Of a stretch of DNA of 64,000 bases, positions 56,181 through 64,000 are shown piece by piece. The stretch is taken from contig NW_026705454.1 in NCBI RefSeq assembly GCF_029867415.1, forward strand, positions 372,001-436,000, given 5' to 3'. The stretch's first letter is position 1, and each line of letters starts with the position of its first letter. The position numbers and the translations under genes are program-made. The stretch is from Vicia villosa (taxonomy: Eukaryota > Streptophyta > Magnoliopsida > Fabales > Fabaceae). The notes below the pieces were generated by a model. The model ran no database searches, was not told where the DNA came from, and was given only the letters and a program-made list of their open reading frames with translations.

Positions 56181-58200
56181 TGTATAGAAGGATGGACTAT
56201 TGGCTCATTAGCTTTACTTTCACTTGCAATTTCTTTCCTGATTGTTTAAACATTCGGCTCAAGATAGACACTATCTGTTTTAATAATCATCATTAGTGCA
56301 TTGCATACGTTCGTCTTGAATTAATCATTTCGCTATCACTCATATTTAAACTTTGTTTTTTACTTTGCATATGTTTTGTGATATTCAACTCCTGCTAAGC
56401 TGTAAGCCTTTTGAGGGAGGATGACGAAAACGATACCGCAACCTCATACAGTATGCTTTTGAACGGACTATGCTGGCGATGTACAAGTATTGTTTCAATT
56501 CCTAAACAGTGGAGATATAAGGATGTTAATCCCTCGTCAACCCCTTTGAGCCTAAGGAGTCGAAGTTTCTTTCTCGTACAGATTAAAACCCTTGATCACA
56601 ACCTGGGGCAGGGTAGTTACTTAGTTAACTCAATTATACTAGCTTTTGTTTATACAAATGATGATGGGCTCCCGCAACCAGTAAGTCATGCAGTCAATAT
56701 CCACCAAAAAGAAAAAGCTGTTAAGTTAAAACCTATGAAGGAGACTTACCAAAAATCGAAATATCCCGCTGACTGTAATCTCAAAATAAACAGTTCAGGC
56801 AAAAATTAGGGATAACAAAGTCAAAAAAGAGGTCACTAAAAATCCTCGATAAGAGGAAAAGAATTACAAAAAAAAGGGATAACTGCCTGTCCAATAAACT
56901 CCCGATGCTTTAACCATCATCAAATGTCAATGTTATGACTTCAAGACCTGCTAGAACTCAAATGCAAAGTTAACTGAGTATAGGATCGAAGAACATCACG
57001 AAGATTGGGATGGGTACAAATAAACTTTGAGCCACTATCCTTTGTTTCTTAAACCATGAACCAAGCCACGTTACAACCCTTGAAAGTCCTAACTGAAGCA
57101 TGGTTAGTTCAAAATCATACTGTCATCAAAAAGGTATCCTGACTCCTTAAGGTTTACCACAAATGCTGAGTTGATATTTCGTTTTTCCAAACATCACATT
57201 TATATAAACATCACGCTTTTACATCTCCCGTTTTAATGTTTTTCAAAAAAAAACAAGACAGACATATGCATTGCATCTCATGAATTCATTATTAAACATA
57301 TTTTGCTACATAATTTCAAATGTTAGCATTAGGAAGAATCTGCATAGGGTACGACTAATGGCTAAAAGTCATCCCGACAGACGAAACTATTTCAGCAGCA
57401 ACATCTCTTGTAACTAACTCAGTTGATTAGAAGACAATTAATACAAGGGGTATGACATGTTTTGTCCAATCAATATGGGGCAATTAGGTCAAGATTCGAA
57501 GAATCTCTTAGGAGCATCAGACAATCAGGGGCATACATCCAAATGGGTCTGAAACTACTTCCCAATCAGTCAGGGGCATCACCTTAAGCTTATGAGTATT
57601 AGGGGCATCACCCATAGTATATAGCTCAGAAATCCCTCACAAGGCGAATCTCTCCAGAGTCCCTACTGGCAGGGGCAAAGCTAGGCAAGGCCTGTTTGAC
57701 ACTTCGATCAATACTCATTGGTGTATCCCAATCAACACAAGCCTAGGAATGGCAGTCACTATAAACACTGGGGGCAATGTTCAAGGCACCCATGTCTTCC
57801 CACGGAGCCGGTTTTACAAGATCCTATCTCCACAGAGTATTCTTCAAATAGATATCTTCAATCCCTCCTCCAATAGGGTCTATTCATCTCTCTTATCCCC
57901 AGTCAGGGTGCGTCAAGGATCAATCATTCAAATTGCTTTCATCCCCAAGCAAAAATCATAAATTCCCAGTTGCATATCTTCAAGACAAGACCAGGCATCA
58001 GAATCATAATGTCATAGAGATTTATTTTCTCAATCAAGAAGAAACTACTAATATACTCCAGGAAGGACAAATCATGTTCATGCATTCATACATCATGTAC
58101 CCCATGGCATATGCATGACACTCTCATTCATTTCAAAAAATATTACAATACATGCATCACGACATTGCATAAAAATAATGTTTCTTTTTCAGTCTATTTC
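56181..58200 (+). other. Ogre copy 3 post-gag non-coding region
   Basis: Collinear with 2253-4369 of copy 1, including GAGGATGACGAAAACGATAC near 56416 and the GGGGCA series at 57440-57780. ORFs at 56411 and 57749 are not conserved in the other copies. Confidence 0.75.
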
Positions 58201-58204
58201 TACA

Positions 58205-58793
58205 ATCAAATGAATATTATCTTCTAGATATAGTGCAGAGATAATCAAGTCAACGATTTAATTCTGACACTCATTCTAGATGGAGATTTAGTTCTGATAC
58301 TTAATTGTGGATATCTTCCAGAGATAGTTCAGAGATGATCAAGACAGAGATTTAGTTCTGATACTTAATTTTGGATATCTTCCAAAGATAGTTCAGAGAT
58401 AATCAAGACGGAGATTTAGTTCTGATACTTAAATTTGGATATCTCCCCGAGATAGTTCAGAGATAATCAAGACATGGATTTAGTTCTGATGCTTAATTGG
58501 ATATCTTCCAAAGATAGTTCAGAGATAATCAAGACAGAGATTTAGTTTTGATGCTTAATTTTGGATACCTTCCAAAGATAGTTCAGAGATAATCAAGACA
58601 AAGATTTAGTTCTGATACTTAATTTTGGATATCTTCCAGAGATAGTTCAGAAATAATCAAGACTGAGATTTAGTTCTGATACTTAGTTCCGGGTATTCTC
58701 CAGAGATAGTTCATAAATAATCAAGACAGATGATTTAGTTCTGATACTTAGTTCCGGGTATTCTCCAGAGATAGTTCAGAGATAATCATCTTC
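58205..58793 (+). repeat. 64-bp tandem repeat, Ogre copy 3
   Basis: About eight to nine units containing TTTAGTTCTGATACTTAATT and AGATAGTTCAGAGATAATC. Unit starts judged from GTTCTGATAC are at 58291, 58355, 58419 and 58483, exactly 64 bp apart, with later units slightly shorter. The family was not seen in copies 1 or 2. Confidence 0.87.
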
Positions 58794-59045
58794 TTAAGAT
58801 CTAAATTGGTTACCCCACAAGGTGCTGAGACGATCGACATTACAAGATCTAAATTGGTTACCCCACAAAGTGCTGAGACGATCGACATTACAAGATCTAA
58901 ATTGGTTACCCCACAAGGTGCTGAGACGATCGACATTACAAGATCTAAATTTGTTACCCCACAAGGTGCTGAGACGATCGACATTACAAGATCTAAATTG
59001 GTTACCCCACAAGGTGCTGAGACGATCGACATTACAAGATCTAAA
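58794..59045 (+). repeat. Homogenised 48-bp array, five copies, Ogre copy 3
   Basis: Five almost identical 48-bp units with AAGATCTAAATTGGTTACCC and CACAAGGTGCTGAGACGATC. Only three or so positions differ, which implies recent amplification. The frame is open in more than one register on both strands because the period is a multiple of 3. The encoded repeat (RSKLVTPQGAETIDIT) is not taken as a gene. Confidence 0.9.
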
Positions 59046-59480
59046 TCAATTACTATACACGGTGCTGATATGATCAACATTCAAAGATCTAATTCTATCA
59101 TCACGAACGGTGTAGACACGATCATCTTTCCAAGGTCTAATTCAGTTACTACGAATGGTGCTGACACGATCAACATTAAAAGATCTAATTCTATCACCAC
59201 AAATGGTATAGACATGATCATCTTTCCAAGATCTAATTTAGTTACTACGAACGGTGCTGACACAGTCAATATTCCAAGATCTAATTCTATCATCACGAAC
59301 GGTGTAGACACGATCATCCTTCAAAGATCTAATTCAGTTACTACGAACGGTGCTGACACGATCAATATTCCAAGATCTAATTCTATTACTACGAACGGTG
59401 TAGACACGATCATCTTTCCAAGATCTAATTCAGTTACTACAAACGGTGCTGACACGATCAATCTCCAACAAACACTTCTC
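59046..59480 (+). repeat. Alternating 48-bp array, Ogre copy 3
   Basis: About nine units alternate between a 'TCTAATTC..ACGAACGGTGTAGACACG' type and a '..GGTGCTGACACG' type, giving a 96-bp higher-order period. They match arrays 4738-4995 and 19385-20215 and are more diverged than the adjacent 58794-59045 block. Confidence 0.88.
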
Positions 59481-59494
59481 AATACATCGAGCTC

Positions 59495-59985
59495 AGATAC
59501 AGCCTAACGTACGACTCATTCTGGTACTTCTCAATACAAAGGATCTAGTCTAGTGTATGACTCATCCTAGGATACAACCTGACGTACGGTGTATTCTAAC
59601 AACTATCAACACAAGGGACCTGGTCTAACGTACGACCTATCCTACAGCCTAACGTACGGCTTATCCAGACATTTATCAATGCAATCGAACCCAGTCTAAC
59701 GTATGACTCGTCCTAAAGTACAGCCTAACATACGGCTTACTTATCCAGACATTTATTAATGCAAATTGGATCTGGTCTAACGTATGACCCATCCTATAGC
59801 CTAACGTACGGCTTTCTAGACATCTATCGATGCAGTTGGACCTAGTCTAACGTATGACTCTTCCTAAAGTACAGCCTAACGTACGGCTTACCTTGACATT
59901 TATCAATACAGTGGATTCAGTCTAACGTACGACTTATCCTAAGTATATCTTTTCAGATACAGTCTAACGTACGACTCATTCTGAC
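59495..59985 (+). repeat. CTAACGTACG array, Ogre copy 3
   Basis: About 13 copies of CTAACGTACG or its decayed forms CTAACGTATG, CTAACATACG and CTAGTGTATG. They alternate between 'AGTCTAACGTACGACTC' and 'AGCCTAACGTACGGCTT' contexts. The core CGTACG is palindromic with two CpGs, and most variants are C-to-T or G-to-A at these CpGs. Confidence 0.85.
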
Positions 59986-59999
59986 TTTCAACCTATCAA

Positions 60000-60150
60000 G
60001 GCAGGTGACATCTTTAAGCCCATCTCCAACAATACTTTGCCTGGATGGCATTTTTAAGCCCATCTCCAACAATACTTTGCCTGGATGGCATCTTTAAGCC
60101 CATCTCCAACAATACTTTGCCTGGATGGCATCTTTAAGTCCATCTGCGAA
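60000..60150 (+). repeat. 40-bp GGATGGCATC array, Ogre copy 3
   Basis: Three to four nearly perfect 40-bp units with TTGCCTGGATGGCATCTTTA and AGCCCATCTCCAACAATACT. Confidence 0.85.
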
Positions 60151-60262
60151 AAAAGTCCCTGCATTAGCAAAGGCAAATTTCTTGGCATTCTAGTGTTCAA
60201 TCCTCTTCAACCTTCAGATTCCGACAGGCACACAAACCAATCTACATCCCCAGGTTTAAGAA

Positions 60263-60279
60263 GATTGAACAGGGGCAGC
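60263..60279 (+). other. Ogre copy 3 polypurine tract region
   Basis: GATTGAACAGGGGCAGC lies directly before TGTCATACCCC, the start of the 3' LTR. It is better preserved than in copy 1. Confidence 0.7.
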
Positions 60280-60339
60280 TGTCATACCCCAAAATTTGCC
60301 TTCATATATTTGCAAATGTTATTTTATTTCGAACAATTG

Positions 60340-60415
60340 ATATAGCACAGTTGGTAAGGATTTGAGGTTAAAAGGTACAAGAGCGAGATGTCCCGGGCTC
60401 GAATCTCACTTCTAA
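60340..60415 (+). other. tRNA-like module in Ogre copy 3 3' LTR
   Basis: TAGCACAGTTGG fits the tRNA A-box consensus. GGGCTCGAATC, about 53 bases after the A box begins, fits the B box with one change (C for T). The T-arm pairing is partly decayed. It lies only about 60 bp from the LTR start, against 1.8-2.0 kb in copies 1 and 2. Confidence 0.6.
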
Positions 60416-61084
60416 CATTTCTCCTTTTTTATTTGTTTTCTAATTTTAATTCTAACTTTATTTCAATTTATTCAAAAATCATAAAATAGCATTTTTTTTA
60501 TTATTTTAATTTAAATTTTCGCACTAATTAAATAAGCATTTTTTTAAATAGTCAATTTTCACTTTTATGCATTTTTAGTCAAAAAATCACCAAAAATCAT
60601 AAAATATTCAAAAAATCCAAAAAAAAATAAGTTTTTAATTCTAATTTTCGTTTTTCATTTAATTTTTTTAAAAATATATTAATTTTTAATTGTAACTCAT
60701 TATTTTATGCATTTTATAGCTAAAAAAATAAAAAATAAAATAGTACTTTTTGCTTAACTTTTGGTCCAAGTCAATTGACATTAAAATTTATTTGATTTGA
60801 TTCTCTCTAATTTTAGATAAAATCAAAATAAATAATTTTGTTATGTCAATAGTATTAATGTTAATTTATTTTTTCCTTTTTTATTTTAACCTAACCTTAC
60901 ACTATAAACTGAGTCACTTTGTACACTTTTAAAAAAAACTAACAAATTACCAATTTTTCAATTCACTCTCTCACAACTAAACCCTTATTTTTTTTAACAC
61001 CTTCAACCCCATTCTTCATTCCTAATTCCTACATACAAAACAATTCACCGAGTTTCTTCAATATCTTTTGTTCTTTTTTGCTTG

Positions 61085-61435
61085 GTTCTTGGCCAATGAT
61101 TTTCTATGAGGCCTCCTCTTCTTTTTTTTTTAAAAGAAAAAACTTTTTCTAAATCTTTTTATCAAAACTAAAAAATAAACCTTTTGTTTTCAAAACCTTT
61201 TGGCCGATGATTAACATATGAGGCCTCTGATGTATGTTTTTATACTAACTTTAGTTTTTGGCCTTTGGCCATTGGCCAATGATGATACTTGAGGCCACCT
61301 TTTATCAAAATTCTTATGTTTTTTACATTCTTTATTTTTCGAAACACTTTCTTTCAACTCCCCTTTTTAAAAATCTTTTTCAAATACTTTATCTAGAATT
61401 ACAATATTTTTGGCCAATGATGATACATGAGGCCT
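61085..61435 (+). repeat. GGCCAATGATGATACATGAGGCC dispersed motif
   Basis: Four copies, at about 61091, 61202, 61272 and 61413, of a roughly 25-bp motif with GGCC at each end and AATGAT in the middle, spaced irregularly at 70-140 bp. Confidence 0.6.
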
Positions 61436-61699
61436 GTTTTTTTAAAATCATTGTTTTGGCCATTGTTGCTACATTTTAGTTTAAATTTATGTTTTTACGA
61501 TCATATTTTTTTTTAAACCCTTGGAAATTTTTGCCCTTTTACCCATGATCTAACTTTCTGAACCTTTCTTTATTTCTTGAGAAAATTGTAAATTATATGA
61601 GGCCAAACCCTTTTTATAAAATCTTTTTATTTTTATTGTAACTATTATCATTACTAACCTTTTTTTTATTATAATTATTATTAGTAATATTTTTGTTAA

Positions 61700-61830
61700 T
61701 TGCTTCTATTATTATTATTATTATTATTATATTATTATTGTTATTATTACTACCATACTACTATTATTCTTATTATATTATTATTATTACTATTCTTATT
61801 CTTATTCTTATTATTATCCTAATTTTGCAG
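61700..61830 (+). repeat. (ATT)n-rich microsatellite
   Basis: Interrupted ATT/TTA trinucleotide tract inside the Ogre copy 3 3' LTR. The ORF at 61693-61989 is an artefact of this tract. Confidence 0.85.
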
Positions 61831-63696
61831 GTACTTCCTTTGGCTAAAGAGGAGCGGTGCAGGAATATGAGTTTACCATTGTTAAGTCATAAAGCTCTTG
61901 CCTCTTCGAAAACTCCATTGGCATCCCATGGACCTCCAGCCACACCATATCAGATCAAATCCTGGTTTTTCTTTAATTCATTTTTCTAATTATTGATTTA
62001 TTGTTTTATTATTTAAATTTTCACTAAAACCTTAATCTTTTTTTCTCAAACCATAAAATTCATGTTATTTTCATAAATCACTCTAAAAATCTTTTTTTAT
62101 AAAATTAATTTTTTTTTATTTTAGTAATTAATTTGAATTAATTAGAATAATTAGTTAATATTTTTAATTAGGTTTATGATTTAAATTAGGTTTAGTTTTA
62201 AATTAATTTTAGGATCAATAGTTAAATAATTTAATTTAGGATTAATTAATTAATTAGGTAAATTAGGTTAAATAATTAGGCTAATTAGGTTTATTTAGTC
62301 AATTAACTGTTTCGTTATTTTAATTTAGTGCAATTAGGCTTAGTAATTAACCTCAACTTCAAAAACCATAGATAACCCAAGAGGTAGGTGTTGCCCATTA
62401 ACCTAGGCTTAGGTTTTTAACCCTGTAGATTTATTTTACCCATTAGGTTTTTTTAACCTGTTTCTTTTTTATTAACCATGGTTAACTTTTCCCTGTTTGG
62501 GGTTTGTCTTTTGCCTTGCCTTTTTATTATTTGCCTAAATTATTCATAATTTTGTATCTGCTCCAAGGTTGTAAAAATTTTAATTTTTGATCTGTCCATT
62601 TTATTGTAACTGCCCCAAAGCCTTGTAATAACTTAGGTTTATTTTCGCGCCCAATTCTTCCTCTATTATGTATCTGCCCCAAAGCCATGTAATAGTTTAG
62701 GGTTTTATTTTTCTGCCTTTAAATTCTTGCCTTTACTTTTCTGCCCTACAGGTGTTTATTGTAATAGCGTAGGACATTTAATTCTGCTTTATTTTCTGCT
62801 GTGGTTAGTAATCCTAGGGAGTGCAAGCCTTGTTAAAACAGATTTATCTCACTAACTTACAAGATAAAATATCTGAATTAACCACATGATTGATTGCACA
62901 CACACACACCTTTATGGTAACCCTTCTTATGCTGCCTGTTGCCTTTCGATTTAAAAAATAGTTAAGTCCCTCAAATACGAGGATACCTAAAGCAAATGTC
63001 GCTCTTAGTTCATAAATCATCATAAGATCATAGTCCCTTCGAAGTTGCCTAACAGAAAAATGATCTAGTCCCTCGATGCTGCCTCGGAAATAAAGATGAT
63101 TGTCCCATTGCTAAGGTATCCTCGCCTGTTGCCTAAATGACTATTCTATCCTTCCCTAAAGACTACCTACCCTCTATATGGTAGGGACAGTTTTATGGCG
63201 AACGATACTTCATCGATGACCCTTTAAATCCAATGAAAGGACTTCCTACCCTCTTATGGTATGGATAGCCCTTTCAAACTGAAAAGCTAAAAGAACAATT
63301 TTTCTAACTTAGGGTAGGTGCTCCTGATTGCTTGCTCTATTCAAATTCAAATTCAAAATTCAAAATCTTTTCCCACTTCTTTTCAAAGAATCTTTTCAAA
63401 AAGACTACGCTTATTTACAAGCTAAAGTTCTTATTCAAACATTTTCTTATTCACACACTACACTTCAAATATTTTGAAAACAAAAGTGAGCTAAGCAATT
63501 AAGAGCCCATGGATAACCATGGATACAAAGGGTGCTTACACCTTCCCTTTGTATAATTTACCCCCCAAACTCAAAGTCTTTTAAAAAGGTCTTTTCCTGT
63601 TCTTTTAGCCTTTCTTATTGGATAAAATAAAAGTCGGTGGCGACTCTTGCTATCCGCAATATTTTTTTAAATAGTCAGTTCTCCCACCGTATTACA

Positions 63697-64000
63697 GACA
63701 TCAACATAACCAACATAATCAACTACGTCATATTATAGAGTATCATTCTTCATTATATACGAAAATCAACAATAACATGACGACACGGTAACGTAATCAT
63801 CATAACATCAACTTAACCGTACAACTCAACAAACATACACATAGCTTGCGAGTCTTACGCATCGCAACTGCGTCACCTCACGCTTCAGCTGTGCAACTCT
63901 GCTCATTCATCTTACACCACCGTCCTCATTAAATTTCCATCAACTATCTGGTTTACAAGTTTCAATCTAGCTTCGGGCTTCCTTAATATTCACCATAAAA
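63697..64000. other. Right flank, unassigned
   Basis: Sequence beyond the Ogre copy 3 LTR (GACATCAACATAACC...). It has short ACATAA/CATCA-rich stretches but no ORF and no recognisable element. It may be the interrupted target of Ogre copy 3. Confidence 0.4.

Larger units (their letters stand above)
60280..63696 (+). repeat. Ogre copy 3 3' LTR
   Basis: 3417 bp from TGTCATACCCCAAAATTTGC to CACCGTATTACA. It is shorter than the other Ogre LTRs, because the U3 segment that precedes the tRNA-like module in copies 1 and 2 is missing. It contains that module (60340-60415), repeated GGCCAATGATGATACATGAGGCC-type motifs (61085-61435), an (ATT)n tract (61700-61830) and the common 3' part. No duplication can be checked because the 5' end is truncated. 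Confidence 0.92.

Noticed and set aside
58806..59507. 233-codon repetitive ORF, possible repeat protein
   Set aside because: The period of 48 bp keeps several frames open on both strands. No start context, promoter or conservation of one frame over another is visible, so it is a tandem array.
58205..59985. CRISPR-like array of short spaced repeats
   Set aside because: Units are contiguous or nearly so, with no unique spacers, and the context is a plant retrotransposon, so these are ordinary tandem repeats.
61693..61989. 98-codon ORF rich in Ile/Leu, a possible membrane peptide
   Set aside because: Translation of an (ATT)n microsatellite in the Ogre LTR.

Overview
The window is repeat-dense plant nuclear DNA and shows no convincing single-copy host gene. 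Three large LTR retrotransposons of the Ogre type (Ty3/gypsy, Tat lineage) are present, with LTRs of about 3.4-3.9 kb, a tRNA-Arg-like primer site, an extra ORF1 and tandem-repeat-rich 3' regions. That combination is characteristic of legumes, above all the large-genome tribe Fabeae (Pisum, Vicia, Lathyrus). The species cannot be named from the sequence alone. || The left two thirds is a set of nested insertions. A Reina-like chromovirus (right part visible from 42057) was hit by Ogre copy 1 (1-5855 plus 38557-42056, + strand). Ogre 1's 3' LTR was hit by a Tekay-like chromovirus (5856-38551, target duplication ATTGC). Tekay was hit between its RNase H and integrase by a SIRE/Maximus-like Ty1/copia element (10814-35306, duplication ATGTG). 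The copia element was hit at the C-terminal side of its integrase by Ogre copy 2 (15244-29541, - strand, duplication CAAAG). LTR divergence judged by eye falls in the order expected from the nesting. || The right third holds the Reina pol remnant (42057-43856), a Tourist-like MITE (44311-44724) and AT-rich DNA. It then holds a decayed Tat-type gag (about 48178-50640) interrupted by a Cassandra TRIM element whose LTRs carry 5S-rRNA-derived sequence (49511-50329). After these come a MITE fragment, a 3' fragment of an L1-like LINE (50954-51690) and an unclassified LTR-like repeat (about 51705-52785). Ogre copy 3 (53151-63696, + strand, 5' LTR truncated) fills the rest. || Almost every coding region is broken by stops or deletions. 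All three Ogre copies lack protease, RT, RNase H and integrase and share the same gag-to-3'-region layout, which points to an amplified non-autonomous family. The copia element lacks RT/RNase H but keeps a long envelope-position ORF. Points to follow up: a tRNA-like module (A box and B box) inside the LTRs of all three Ogre copies, a composite set of tandem repeats near their 3' ends, and an Ogre copy with near-identical LTRs but no recognisable G-rich polypurine tract.
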